This document shows positions 8,896-17,928 of a stretch of 64,000 bases of DNA, in pieces. Each line of letters starts with the position of its first letter. The first letter of the stretch is position 1. The DNA is from an uncultured Faecalibacterium sp. (GTDB lineage: Bacteria; Bacillota; Clostridia; Oscillospirales; Ruminococcaceae): the NCBI GenBank assembly GCA_934511465.1, contig CAKSWG010000001.1, positions 103,064 through 167,063 of the forward strand, written 5' to 3'. The notes under the pieces are model-generated. The model was not told the DNA's origin and did not search any database. It was given only the letters and a program-made list of their open reading frames with translations. The position numbers and the translations under genes are program-made.

Positions 8896-8950
8896 GCAAA
8901 AACAAAGCACTGCATGCCTTTCCTTCTCAGAAAAAAGCGCAGTGCTTTGC
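8896..8950 (-). terminator. Intrinsic terminator of the kinase/regulator/DctP2 operon
   Basis: On minus, CAAAGCACTGC pairs with GCAGTGCTTTG across a long loop and ends in TTTTTG. The gene-free stretch 8666-9008 holds this terminator plus the dctP promoter and repeats. Confidence 0.7.
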
Positions 8951-9008
8951 CGTTCTTTATTTCGGTTTCCTAGTTTCTTTGCCCGTCTTTATCAGGCTTT
9001 GCCGCCGC

Positions 9009-10019
9009 TCACGACTCCCGGATGCGGGCGATGAGCTCGCCCTGCTCGGCAAACAGATCGTACATCGGCTGCACGGCGGCGCGGAATTCGGCCTTTTCTT
9101 CTTCGTCCAGCTCCGTCACCTCAATGCCTGCCGCACGCATGTTCTCCTCCGAGTCAGCTTCCTGCTGCGCCCAGAGCCGGCGTTCCACCCGGGCGCTTGC
9201 ACGGGCACACTGCCGGATGATCTCCGGGTAACGCTCGTCCAGCGCGGCCAGCTTGTCCATCGCGGCGGGGCTTGCCAGCTGCACCTCCGGCACACGGGTG
9301 TGCTCATCCTTTAAAAAATAGGGTGCCACCTCGTAGTGGCCCATGGCTTCGTAGCTGGGCCAGTTGTTCTCGGCGCCATCGATCTCCCCGTTGTGCAAAG
9401 CGGCATACACCTTACTGTACACCACCTTTACCGGCTTTGCACCAAGGTCGGTGATCATTTCGCTCATCATATCGGATTCCTGCACGCGGAGGGTCAGGCC
9501 CCGCAGGTCTGCAAGGCATGTCACCTTCTGCCGGGTGTAGAAGCTGCGCACGCCGGCGTCGAACCATGAAAGGCCGGTGAGTTCCAGCGAATCCAGCATG
9601 GAGAGGAACTCGTCGCCAATGGAGCCGTCCAACACACGCCACATCTGGCTGGCATCCACGTAAAGGTACGGCAGCTGCAATACGCTCAGCGCCGGCTCGT
9701 ACTCGGCCAGCTGGCTGAGGGACACGCGGGAAAAATCGATGCCGCCGAACTGCATCTGCTGAATGACGCTTTGCTCCGCCCCCAGCTCTCCCCCGCTGTA
9801 CACCAGCACTTTCACCCTGCCGTCGGTGCGCTGGGCCACAAGGTCCGCAAAGGCCAGCGCCGCCTGCGTGGTGGGATAATCCTCCGGCTGGTTCTCTGCA
9901 TAGCGCAGGATCAGCTCTGCACCCGGCTCGTCCTGTACCGGCTGATGGCCGCAGCCGGATACCGGCAGTGCCAGCACCGCCGCGCCGAACAGGGCCGTGA
10001 GCATCTGACGGCGGGTCAC
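9009..10019 (-). CDS. Second TRAP-type binding lipoprotein, probable co-sensor
   Basis: A 336-residue DctP-family protein with MTRRQ at the start and lipobox VSGC (Cys23). Family landmarks include ENQPEDYP, the LRVQESDM arginine region and NGEIDGAENNWPSYEAMGH. It has no permease genes of its own. Its start overlaps the response regulator stop as ATGA, so it is co-translated with the two-component pair. In family terms it binds an organic acid or sugar acid; the context suggests it presents ligand to the kinase, or feeds the DctQM pair nearby. Either is inference. Confidence 0.88.
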   Translation of the reverse strand: MTRRQMLTALFGAAVLALPVSGCGHQPVQDEPGAELILRYAENQPEDYPTTQAALAFADLVAQRTDGRVKVLVYSGGELGAEQSVIQQMQFGGIDFSRVSLSQLAEYEPALSVLQLPYLYVDASQMWRVLDGSIGDEFLSMLDSLELTGLSWFDAGVRSFYTRQKVTCLADLRGLTLRVQESDMMSEMITDLGAKPVKVVYSKVYAALHNGEIDGAENNWPSYEAMGHYEVAPYFLKDEHTRVPEVQLASPAAMDKLAALDERYPEIIRQCARASARVERRLWAQQEADSEENMRAAGIEVTELDEEEKAEFRAAVQPMYDLFAEQGELIARIRES

Positions 10020-10819
10020 AGGCGGACCTCCCGGGCGGCTTTGGCCGTTTCCTTGCGGTACTGGGTGGGGGTCATGCCGGTGCGCTTTTTAAAGGTGCGG
10101 GCAAAATAGCTGGAATCCTCATACCCCACCATGGAAGCCACCTCTGCCGCCGAACGGAACGGGTCGGTGAGCAGCTCCTTGGCGGCGTTGATGCGCAGCT
10201 CGGTCAAACAGTCCAGAAAGTTCGTTTTCTGGTACTTTTTGAACTGGGCCGAGAGATAGGCTGGGCTGATGTGCAGGATCTCGCTGACGCTGTCCAGCGA
10301 GAGATCGAACATGTAGTTATCTTCCATATACTTGCGCACATGGGCCATGACCAGCGCGTTGCGGTCGTTCTCCCCTGCCTCGGCGGCATCGTCCTCGGGG
10401 TCGGTCTCCGGCTCCACCGGTGCCAGCTCGGCAAGGCGGCGGCCTGCTTCGATCTGGCGGATGGCCTTGCGGATGGATGCTTCCACCTCGTCCGGGTTCA
10501 CCGGCTTGAGCAGATAATCGCAGGCCCCCAGATGCATGGCCTCGTGGGCGTACTGGAACAGGCTGTAGGCTGTGACGAAGATCACCCTGCACTCCGGGCG
10601 CTGCTCCAGCACCGCGCGGGCTGCGTCCAGACCGTTCATGCCGGGCATCTCGATGTCCATCAGGATCAGGTCTGCGCCCCACAGCACCGCCGTATCTGCG
10701 GCCTTGCGGCCATTCTCAGCGGTCTCAATGGTCACTTCGTGCTCAAAGCGGCGGGCCACGATGTCCGCCAGCGTCTCCCGTTCCAGCGTTTCATCATCCG
10801 CGATCAACAGACGAATCAT
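10016..10819 (-). CDS. Response regulator with AraC-type DNA-binding domain (YesN-like)
   Basis: A 267-residue regulator. The receiver has the acidic pair ADDE at 7-10, phospho-acceptor Asp55 in LILMDIEMPG and Lys in LLKPVNPDE. The C-terminal 100 residues form an AraC/XylS double helix-turn-helix, with VASMVGYEDSSYFARTFKKRTGMTP as its last part, so it should bind direct repeats. It overlaps both neighbours by four bases. Likely target: the 20-bp-phased repeat upstream of dctP. Confidence 0.93.
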   Translation of the reverse strand: MIRLLIADDETLERETLADIVARRFEHEVTIETAENGRKAADTAVLWGADLILMDIEMPGMNGLDAARAVLEQRPECRVIFVTAYSLFQYAHEAMHLGACDYLLKPVNPDEVEASIRKAIRQIEAGRRLAELAPVEPETDPEDDAAEAGENDRNALVMAHVRKYMEDNYMFDLSLDSVSEILHISPAYLSAQFKKYQKTNFLDCLTELRINAAKELLTDPFRSAAEVASMVGYEDSSYFARTFKKRTGMTPTQYRKETAKAAREVRL

Positions 10820-12372
10820 TCCTCAAACTCCTCCTCATTCTCCACCAAGGGCAGGTACAATACCACGGCTGTGCCCCATCCGGGGCGGGACCGTATGACC
10901 AGACGGCTGTTTTTATCCAGCAGACGCAGACGCGCCGCCACATTATAAATGCCGATGTGCTCCCAGCGCTCGCCGGGCTGGCGGAGTGCTGCACGCAGCT
11001 GCTGCAATTGCTCCGGCTGGATGCCCATGCCGTTATCCACCACACGGATGCACAGCAGGCCTTTTTCCCGCAAGGGATTGACCCGGATGCGCACCACGCC
11101 GCCCTCTTCCTTGGGGCAGATGCCGTGCTTGAAGGCATTTTCCACGATGGGCTGCAAGATGAAGGACGGCACCATGGTCTCCGTCAGGTCCAGCGAATCA
11201 GAAAAAGCCCACTCCATGCGCACCCGCTCGCCAAAGCGGACGTGATAAATGGAGTAGTATTCATCTACGATGCGCACCTCGCGGGAGAGCGGCACCTGTT
11301 CGTCGTTGCTCATCAGGCTGTAGCGCAGCAGATGCGAAAGCGCCATGATGAGCGCCTGCGTGCGGTAGGCCGTCTCGGTGCCGGCGGTCTGCTGGATCAC
11401 ATTGAGGGTATTGAACAAAAAGTGCGGGTCGATCTGGCTGCGCAGCTGCTGCAATCGGCTGCGCTCCATGCGGTTCTGCAATTCCAGTGCTTCGGTCTTC
11501 TGGCGGTGCAGTTCCCGCTCGATCTCGTTTTTCTCCTGCAAAGTGGTCACCTGCTGAGCCATGGAGTGCTTCATGATGTTAAAGGACTCGGCCAGCCGGG
11601 CGATCTCCGGCTGCTTGGGCAGCGGGATGTCCGGCGTGTCGAACCGGCTTTTGCCAATGGCGCGGGACGCCGCGATCATCTGCTGCACCGGCGTGAGCAG
11701 CCGCATGACCATGTGGCCGGTGACGCAGCCCAGCGCCACGCACAGGGCTACCACGACCGTTTGCAGCATCGTGATGCGCTCGTTCAGGGCCGAAATGGTG
11801 GTGTAGTTGGTCTGGGAATCCAGAATGGCGGTTTCCAGCAATTGCAGCGTGTACTGGCTCAGGTAGCTGCCGCAGGGTGCCACCTTGGCGTAATACAGCT
11901 GCGAGGCAGCCGCATCGTTGCCGCTGAGCAGGTCGTTTTGCAGCTCGTCCAACAGGCCGGTGTAGGTCTGGTAGACCGTATCCACCGCGCCGTAGAGCAC
12001 CCGCTGCTCATCGCTGACGCTTTGCAGGCTGTCCAGACTGGTGCCGATGCGCCACAGCCACGCGTTGCAGGTGGAAGCCGAGGATTCCAGCTTTGCAATG
12101 AGCGCTTCCGGCTCGCTGTTCTCCCAGCGGTAGTCCTCCAACACGGAGATGGAGCTTTCCACACCGCCCTGAAAACGGCTGATGGCGTTGAAGCAGCCCA
12201 TCTGCTCGTCCTGCACGATCTGAACGGCGCTGGACTGGTAGCCGTTGAGCATGATCTGCATGGCAAAGGCCGCAAAAAATGCCGCCAGACACAAGCCCAT
12301 GCGCTGTTTTAAGGTGATCTGCCACTTGCGGTGCTGCAAAGCCTGCCGCCTCCTTTCGCCCTTTTGTTTCAT
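10816..12372 (-). CDS. Membrane sensor histidine kinase (YesM/LytS type)
   Basis: A 518-residue kinase. Membrane helices lie at about residues 24-45 and 200-225 and enclose a helical extracytoplasmic sensor. A HAMP-like region and coiled coil follow, then the His_kinase domain with RSQIDPHFLFNTLN (phospho-accepting His) and an ATPase domain with QPIVENAFKHGI and the G-box DNGMGIQ. It phosphorylates the AraC-type regulator encoded next. The co-encoded DctP-like lipoprotein may deliver the signal to its outer domain. Confidence 0.93.
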   Translation of the reverse strand: MKQKGERRRQALQHRKWQITLKQRMGLCLAAFFAAFAMQIMLNGYQSSAVQIVQDEQMGCFNAISRFQGGVESSISVLEDYRWENSEPEALIAKLESSASTCNAWLWRIGTSLDSLQSVSDEQRVLYGAVDTVYQTYTGLLDELQNDLLSGNDAAASQLYYAKVAPCGSYLSQYTLQLLETAILDSQTNYTTISALNERITMLQTVVVALCVALGCVTGHMVMRLLTPVQQMIAASRAIGKSRFDTPDIPLPKQPEIARLAESFNIMKHSMAQQVTTLQEKNEIERELHRQKTEALELQNRMERSRLQQLRSQIDPHFLFNTLNVIQQTAGTETAYRTQALIMALSHLLRYSLMSNDEQVPLSREVRIVDEYYSIYHVRFGERVRMEWAFSDSLDLTETMVPSFILQPIVENAFKHGICPKEEGGVVRIRVNPLREKGLLCIRVVDNGMGIQPEQLQQLRAALRQPGERWEHIGIYNVAARLRLLDKNSRLVIRSRPGWGTAVVLYLPLVENEEEFEE

Positions 12373-12428
12373 AACGATTTATTTTACCACGTTTCGGCCC
12401 GGATTGGCAAGGTTTGCACGGGTTTCTC

Positions 12429-12457
12429 TTGCCTAAACGGCACAAATGTGGTACGAT
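12429..12457 (+). promoter_or_regulatory. Predicted promoter of the YcxB-like gene
   Basis: TTGCCT (12429-12434) and TACGAT (12452-12457) are 17 bases apart, shortly before the AGGAGG and ATG of the gene. Confidence 0.55.
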
Positions 12458-12484
12458 GCCTATAAATACAAAGGAGGCGACTTT

Positions 12485-13018
12485 ATGTCCCAGACCATCT
12501 CCGTTTCCACCACCATGGACGAAGCGGGCTTCCACGATTTTGCCGTGTTTGATGCATTCCATCACCGCAAAGCATGGCTGCGCCCGGCTGTTTTTGCCTT
12601 TATCATGCTGTTTTTTGCCGCCGTCTGCCTTTCGCAGCTGGGCAAGCGTCCGGGTGCCGGGCTGCTGGCCGCCGTGCTTGGCATTGTGGGCGTCGGCCTG
12701 CCGCTGAGCTATTTTTACACGTTCTTCCGCAGCGTTTCCAAGCAGATCAAGCAGATGCATCTGCCGCGCGCCTTCTACCGCGTGGAGCTTGCTGACGGCG
12801 GCATTGCCGTGTGGATGTACGGCCAGCAGGACAAGCCCGAACCCACCACCCGCCATGCTTGGGCAGATTTTTACTGCGCCTACCGCACCGAGAATGCTGT
12901 ATACCTCTATGTGGAAAAAGAGAAGGCTTACTTACTGAATGACCGCATGGAAGCGGTATGGCAGTTCTTGACCGGTATCCTGCCAAAGGAAAAGCTGCAC
13001 GACTGCCGAAAAGGTTGA
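12485..13018 (+). CDS. YcxB-like membrane protein
   Basis: A 177-residue protein starting MSQTISVSTTMDE; AAAGGAGG lies 7 bases before this ATG, which favours it over an in-frame TGG-preceded start at 12446. Two hydrophobic spans occur at about 36-53 and 57-80, followed by a soluble half with YRTENAVYLYVEKEKAYLLNDR, the pattern of the YcxB-like C-terminal domain. Function unknown. It is a single-gene unit transcribed away from the kinase operon. Confidence 0.75.
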   Translation: MSQTISVSTTMDEAGFHDFAVFDAFHHRKAWLRPAVFAFIMLFFAAVCLSQLGKRPGAGLLAAVLGIVGVGLPLSYFYTFFRSVSKQIKQMHLPRAFYRVELADGGIAVWMYGQQDKPEPTTRHAWADFYCAYRTENAVYLYVEKEKAYLLNDRMEAVWQFLTGILPKEKLHDCRKG

Positions 13019-13043
13019 GCCAAAAAACATGCACAGGCAAAAA

Positions 13044-13080
13044 AAAAGAACTGCTGAAGGAAATGTCAGCAGTTCTTTTT
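13044..13080 (+). terminator. Intrinsic terminator after the YcxB-like gene
   Basis: GAACTGCTGA pairs with TCAGCAGTTC (13048-13075), followed by TTTTTG on plus and preceded by a run of A, so it could work from both sides. Confidence 0.85.
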
Positions 13081-13083
13081 GTA

Positions 13084-13124
13084 TATAAAGACCCACGCTG
13101 CGGCAAAGCAAAGCGCAGCGTGGG
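13084..13124 (-). terminator. Intrinsic terminator of uxuAB
   Basis: CCCACGCTGCG and its complement CGCAGCGTGGG at 13092-13124 form an 11-bp stem; TCTTTATAT follows on minus, 33 bases after the uxuB stop. Confidence 0.65.
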
Positions 13125-13157
13125 AGCGAAGATAGCTTATTTTATTGTGTCAGCCGG

Positions 13158-14744
13158 TCAACGGGCAACCGTGTACTTGTGCAGGGTCTTGCGTACAGCG
13201 CCGGGGCCTGCAAACAGCTCCTTGGCCATGGACTCGATCTTCTCGCCCAGACCAACGGCATACAGGTCCACGCCGAACACGTCAACACGGCTGTACAGCT
13301 GCTTCAGGCAGCTGAAGTCCTGCTCGCCTTCCTTGACTTCCAGCGGAGCCACGATGGCTTGCAGTTCTGCCAGCAGCGGGTCGGTGGAGGGCTCGAAAGC
13401 CTGACCGTTGTCGTCGATGCCCTTCAGGTAGCGGGCATAGCCTGCCAGCACCAGCGGGATCAGGATGAGGTTGGACTTATCCAGACCGCGTGCCTCGTAA
13501 GCCTTGATGGTCTCGCCAAAGCGGATGGCCAGCTTCTGGGAGGTATCGGTGGCGATACGCTGGGGCGCATCGGGCATGAAGGGGTTGGGCAGACGGCGGT
13601 TGATGACAGCGCCGATGAACTCGTAGGGGTTCAGCACACCGGGATCAACGACCACAGGCATTGCCTCGATGTAGCCGATCTTCTGGATGAAGGCGCGCAG
13701 GTCCTCATCGGCCATCTCGGCAGAGATGAGGGTGTAGCCCAGCATGCAGCCGTAGATGGACATGGCAGTGTGCAGAGGGTTCAGGCAGGTGCACACCTTC
13801 ATCTTTTCGATCTTGTCCACGGTCTCGCGGTCGCAGTACAGCACACCGCCCAGCTCCAGCGGAGGACGGCCATTGGTGTAGTGATCCTCGATGCACAGGT
13901 ACTGGGTCTCCTCGGCGTTGACGAAGGGTGCAGTGAAGGTGTGCTTCTCGGTGACGATGGTGTAGTTATCCTCAAAGCCGTCGTCAGCCAGCATCTTCTG
14001 CACCTTGGCGTCCGGGCGCGGGGTGATCTTGTCGATCATGCTCCACGGGAAGGTGATCTTGGTCTCGTCCTGCACATAGGTCAGGAACTCGGCGGGCACC
14101 AGACCCTGCTCCACCCACTTTGCGGCGTAGGTGTGCACGGCAGTCTTGACCTTATCGCCGTTGTGAGAGCAGTTATCCATGCTCTGGACGGTGAGCGGCA
14201 GCTTGCCGGCCTTGAAGCGCTCGTACAGCAGCGCAGTGACCTTACCCATGGCCAGCACGGGGGTCAGGCCGCGCTCCAGATCCGCAGGAGCAACGCCGTA
14301 GCCCTTCTCAGTGATGGTGAAGGAGATCATCTGCAAGCTGGGGTTCTGGAAGATCTCCACCAGACGTGCCCAGTCCTCGCCGAAGGAGTAGTCAGCCTTC
14401 AGGCTCTCGGTGACGGAAGCCGCCACCTTCTTCTCGATCTCGCCGGTGGACTTCAGGCAGACCAGCAGGCTCATGTTATCGTAGGGGCGGTAAGCCTTAT
14501 CGATGATCTCGTAGTCAAAGCTCTCGGCCACGATCACGCCGCGGTCATACTTGCCGGTATTCAGCGCATCGTTCAGGATGGCAGCCGGGAAAGCGCGGAA
14601 GATGTTGCCTGCGCCGAAGTGCACCCAAGTGGGTTCAGCGTGGGTCTTGGCCTTGACGGCCTCGATATCGAATTTGGGCAGCTCGTAGCCCTTTTCTGCC
14701 CACTCGGCGGACAGATTGCCGTTTTTGATCTCAGACAGCTTCAT
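13158..14744 (-). CDS. uxuB: Fructuronate reductase / mannitol dehydrogenase family
   Basis: A 528-residue polyol dehydrogenase. WVHFGAGNIFRAF near residues 42-54 is the N-terminal Rossmann motif, and TVQSMDNCSHNGDKV and the DPGVLNPYEFIG region match the mannitol dehydrogenase family. Directly after uxuA it most likely interconverts D-fructuronate and D-mannonate with NAD(H). It is longer than the E. coli enzyme (about 490), as is common in Firmicutes. Tagaturonate reductase is the main alternative. Confidence 0.87.
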   Translation of the reverse strand: MKLSEIKNGNLSAEWAEKGYELPKFDIEAVKAKTHAEPTWVHFGAGNIFRAFPAAILNDALNTGKYDRGVIVAESFDYEIIDKAYRPYDNMSLLVCLKSTGEIEKKVAASVTESLKADYSFGEDWARLVEIFQNPSLQMISFTITEKGYGVAPADLERGLTPVLAMGKVTALLYERFKAGKLPLTVQSMDNCSHNGDKVKTAVHTYAAKWVEQGLVPAEFLTYVQDETKITFPWSMIDKITPRPDAKVQKMLADDGFEDNYTIVTEKHTFTAPFVNAEETQYLCIEDHYTNGRPPLELGGVLYCDRETVDKIEKMKVCTCLNPLHTAMSIYGCMLGYTLISAEMADEDLRAFIQKIGYIEAMPVVVDPGVLNPYEFIGAVINRRLPNPFMPDAPQRIATDTSQKLAIRFGETIKAYEARGLDKSNLILIPLVLAGYARYLKGIDDNGQAFEPSTDPLLAELQAIVAPLEVKEGEQDFSCLKQLYSRVDVFGVDLYAVGLGEKIESMAKELFAGPGAVRKTLHKYTVAR

Positions 14745-14749
14745 AATGA

Positions 14750-15850
14750 TCAGCCCTTCTTTTTCTCTTCGTCCAGACGGTCCAGCAGGTCCCAGACGCC
14801 CAGCATGTACTGAATGCCCAGTGCGCGGTCATACTTGCCGTAGCCGGGACGGCAGCTGCCGGGGCCTTCCTCCCACAGCTGACGGCCATGGTCCGGGCGG
14901 ATGTAGCCCTCGAAGCCGCAGTCATGGTAAGCGCGCAGCACCTCAATGATGCCGGTCTCGCCGCAGCAGTCGCGGTGGGCAGCCTCGGAGAAGTCGCCGT
15001 TGGGGAAGTGATGGATGTTGCGGATGTGGCCAAAGGCAATGCGGTCGCAGTGCTTGCGCACGATCTCGGCGCAGTTGTTGTTGGGGTTTGCGTTCAGGCT
15101 GCCGGTGCACAGGGTCAGGCAGTTGTACGGGTCGTCCACCATCTTGAGGAAGCGGTCGATGCTGGGCTCGTCCACCAGCAGACGGGGCAGGCCGAAGATA
15201 TCCCAAGGGGGATCGTCCATGTGGATGGCCATTTTGATGTCGCACTCATGGCAGGTGGGCATCAGGGCATCGAGGAAGTACTTCAGGTTCTCCCACAGCT
15301 TCTCCTTGGTGACAGGCGCATAAGCCTTGAACAGCTCGTCCAGCTTTGCCATACGCTCCGGCTCCCAGCCGGGGAAGGTCATGTGGTACTTCTCGGTGAA
15401 GGACATGATGTACTCGGCCATGGCCTTGTAGTCGCCCTTGATCTTATCCTTCTCGTAGAACAGCGCGGTAGAGCCGTCGCCCACGGGGTGGAACAGGTCG
15501 GTGCGGGTCCAGTCGAAGATGGGCATGAAGTTGTAGCAGATGACCTTGACGCCGAACTTGGACAGGTTGCGGATGCACTGCTTGTAGTTCTCGATGTACT
15601 GGTCGCGGGTGGGCAGACCGATCTTGATGTCGTCGTGGACATTGACAGACTCAACAACATCCATATCGAAGCCGTATGCGTGGATCTGATCTGCCACCTT
15701 CTGGATCTCGTCCACTTCCCAGATCTCGCCGGGCATCTTGCTGTGCAGTGCCCAGACGATGCTGGTCACGCCGGGGATCTGCTTGATGTCGCTCAGGCTG
15801 ACGGGGTCGTTGCCCTCGCCATACCAGCGCCAACCCATTTTCATAGGCAT
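14750..15850 (-). CDS. uxuA: Mannonate dehydratase
   Basis: A 366-residue enzyme that dehydrates D-mannonate to 2-keto-3-deoxygluconate. The family signatures MGWRWYGEGNDPVSL at the N-terminus, MAIHMDDPPWDIFGLPR, FGHIRNIHHF and IRPDHGRQLWEE near the C-terminus supply the metal ligands. AGGAGG precedes the start at 15850. It leads a two-gene operon with uxuB five bases downstream; together with the TRAP transporter it supports hexuronate use. The kduI/kdgK/kdgA steps are not in this window. Confidence 0.96.
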   Translation of the reverse strand: MPMKMGWRWYGEGNDPVSLSDIKQIPGVTSIVWALHSKMPGEIWEVDEIQKVADQIHAYGFDMDVVESVNVHDDIKIGLPTRDQYIENYKQCIRNLSKFGVKVICYNFMPIFDWTRTDLFHPVGDGSTALFYEKDKIKGDYKAMAEYIMSFTEKYHMTFPGWEPERMAKLDELFKAYAPVTKEKLWENLKYFLDALMPTCHECDIKMAIHMDDPPWDIFGLPRLLVDEPSIDRFLKMVDDPYNCLTLCTGSLNANPNNNCAEIVRKHCDRIAFGHIRNIHHFPNGDFSEAAHRDCCGETGIIEVLRAYHDCGFEGYIRPDHGRQLWEEGPGSCRPGYGKYDRALGIQYMLGVWDLLDRLDEEKKKG

Positions 15851-15913
15851 AGGGAATCCTCCTGTTTTTGCTTTGCATGTATGCGCAGCCGTGTGCTGCG
15901 TCCTTATGCTTAT

Positions 15914-15942
15914 ATTCTAGTATATCAGTTCCCGTTTTTCAA
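15914..15942 (-). promoter_or_regulatory. Predicted uxuA promoter
   Basis: On minus, TTGAAA (15937-15942) and TAGAAT (15914-15919) are spaced by 17 bases. Confidence 0.55.
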
Positions 15943-16017
15943 TGGACGCATTGCCGGATTTTGGTGTTTATTCTTGTATACTTTAGACAAAAAGCCCAAA
16001 AAGCGCCCCGTTTACGG

Positions 16018-16054
16018 GCAAAAAGTCCGCCGAATGATCATCACCCGGCGGACT
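16018..16054 (-). terminator. Intrinsic terminator of the glycan operon
   Basis: AGTCCGCCG and CGGCGGACT pair on minus and are followed by TTTTTGCCC, 16 bases after the last gene of the operon. Confidence 0.85.
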
Positions 16055-16069
16055 CCTCTACTTCATATA

Positions 16070-17176
16070 TTACAACTTTTGCTCCAGCACGATCTTGCAG
16101 ATGCGGTCCACATCCTCCATGGCAAGGTCGGCATACAGCGGCAGGGTGAGCACCCGTTTTGCCACATGCAGGGCCACCGGCGTTGCGTCCACATCGTATT
16201 TACCGTGGAAGCACTCGAAGGTATTGGTGAGCGGATAGAAATATTTGCGCGCACCAATCCCGTTTTGGGCCAGTGCATCCATCACTTCGTTGCGACTGGC
16301 ACCAAAAAGTGTTTCGTCGAACACCACCGGGAAATAGGCGTAGTTGGACCGGACCTCCGGCTGCTTCACATTCAGGCGCAAACCCTCTACTCCTTCCAGA
16401 TGTTCCCGATAACGTTCCACCACAGCCTCACGCTTGGCAATTTCCTCATCCACATGACGCAGGTTGCACAGGCCCATGGCGGCGCAGAACTCGTTCATTT
16501 TGGCGTTGGCGCCCACGGCATCCACTTCTTCCGGGCCGTGGATGCCAAAGTTTTTCAGCTCGTACAGTCTGCGGCCCATATCCGGGTCACGGTAGCACAC
16601 CGCGCCGCCCTCAATGGTGTTGAACACCTTGGTTGCATGGAAGCTGAAGCAGGAAGCATCGCCAAAGCTGCCGATGCCCTGCCCTTTGTAGGTCTCGCCA
16701 AAGGTGTGGGCTGCATCGTACAGTACCTTGAGCTCGTACTTGTGGGCAATGCGCTCGATCTCTTCGACATTGCAGATGTTGCCGTACACATGCACCGGCA
16801 AGATGGCACAGGTGCGGTCGGTGATGAGCCGTTCGATCTGAGTCACATCCATGGTGTAGGTCTCGGGGTCGATATCGCAGAACACCGGTTCCAGCCCGTT
16901 GCGCACGATGGCGTGGGTGGTGGACGCAAAAGTGAACGGCGTGGTGATGACCTCGCCCTGCAGGTTCAGTGCTTGCAACGAAAGCTCCAGCGCCATGTGG
17001 CCGTTGGTGAGCAGTTCCACATTGGGCACGCCCATGTACTTTTGCAGTTCCGCTTGCAGAGTTTTATGTTTTACGCCCATATTGGTCAGCCAGTGGCTGT
17101 CCCAGATGGGACGGATCTCTTCAATGTATTCTTCCAGCGTTGGCATGGAAGAACGGGTAACTAAAATATTGTTCAT
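16070..17176 (-). CDS. DegT/DnrJ/EryC1 aminotransferase
   Basis: A 368-residue PLP enzyme of the sugar aminotransferase family. YDAAH (Asp154) contacts the PLP ring and FSFHATKVFNT holds the Schiff-base Lys183; the following EGGAVC is the usual glycine turn. Family members aminate keto-sugars bound to nucleotides, though some act on other ketones. It is the last gene of the ten-gene minus-strand operon, 17 bases after the SDR gene, so it probably aminates the ketone or aldehyde made by that SDR or acts on a nucleotide sugar. Confidence 0.88.
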   Translation of the reverse strand: MNNILVTRSSMPTLEEYIEEIRPIWDSHWLTNMGVKHKTLQAELQKYMGVPNVELLTNGHMALELSLQALNLQGEVITTPFTFASTTHAIVRNGLEPVFCDIDPETYTMDVTQIERLITDRTCAILPVHVYGNICNVEEIERIAHKYELKVLYDAAHTFGETYKGQGIGSFGDASCFSFHATKVFNTIEGGAVCYRDPDMGRRLYELKNFGIHGPEEVDAVGANAKMNEFCAAMGLCNLRHVDEEIAKREAVVERYREHLEGVEGLRLNVKQPEVRSNYAYFPVVFDETLFGASRNEVMDALAQNGIGARKYFYPLTNTFECFHGKYDVDATPVALHVAKRVLTLPLYADLAMEDVDRICKIVLEQKL

Positions 17177-17193
17177 TCAACCCCTGCTTCCTT

Positions 17194-17928
17194 TTATTTA
17201 TAGCAATAACCACCGTGGATCTCCAACACTGCTCCGTTGATAAACCGATTATGAATCGCCTCCATACAGAGGCTTGCAACCTCTTCCGGTTCAGCAAAAC
17301 GCTTCAGTGCAGTTTTCTCTTCGATTCTTGCGCGTTGATCTGCTGGTTTGTTCTTCTGCCAAGGCGTATCAACAAATCCAGGCGCTACCGCATTTACATT
17401 GATCTTCCGGCCTGCAAATTCCTTTACCAACTGCTTGGTCAAAAAGTGAACGGCACTTTTTGTTGCGCCATAAGCAATTGAAATGCTATGCGGATAAATT
17501 CCCATCGCTGAGCCCATAAATACGATGCTTCCGTTTTTCTGCAGCATCGGATCCAATTTCTGAATGAGGAAGAACGGGCAACTCAGATTTGTGTTGATCA
17601 CATAATCCCACTTTTCTTGCGTGATCTCCTGAAAAGTCGACCGGTCAGTAACACCGACATTCAGCACCACCACATCCACTTTGTCTGTGATCTGCCGAAT
17701 TTTCTCCACGAAACTCAGAACATTTTCGTAGTTAGATAATTCCTGCTTTATTACTTGAAAGCTGTCCATCTCTTCTCCCTGCACAGCTTCCATCTCGGCC
17801 TTACACGCCTGTGCTTCTGCATCATTGTGGGCATAGTTTCCGATTACAAAATAGCCTTCTCTCAACAGTTTCTTTGCAACCGCTTTTCCAATGCCCTGCG
17901 TGCTGCCTGTCACAACGGCATATTTCAT
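17194..17928 (-). CDS. Short-chain dehydrogenase/reductase
   Basis: A 244-residue classical SDR: cofactor motif TGSTQGIG at 7-14, the NxGV region at 90-93, and catalytic Ser140, Tyr153 and Lys157. The best-known relatives are FabG-type reductases, but isolation in a glycan operon argues for a dedicated alcohol or sugar substrate. It overlaps the cytidylyltransferase gene by four bases. Its DNA is A+T-richer than the flanks. Confidence 0.88.
   Translation of the reverse strand: MKYAVVTGSTQGIGKAVAKKLLREGYFVIGNYAHNDAEAQACKAEMEAVQGEEMDSFQVIKQELSNYENVLSFVEKIRQITDKVDVVVLNVGVTDRSTFQEITQEKWDYVINTNLSCPFFLIQKLDPMLQKNGSIVFMGSAMGIYPHSISIAYGATKSAVHFLTKQLVKEFAGRKINVNAVAPGFVDTPWQKNKPADQRARIEEKTALKRFAEPEEVASLCMEAIHNRFINGAVLEIHGGYCYK

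Noticed and set aside
14888..17164. 758-codon plus-strand open frame
   Set aside because: It spans uxuA, a terminator, and the degT gene in antisense; both minus genes have clear motifs and ribosome sites.
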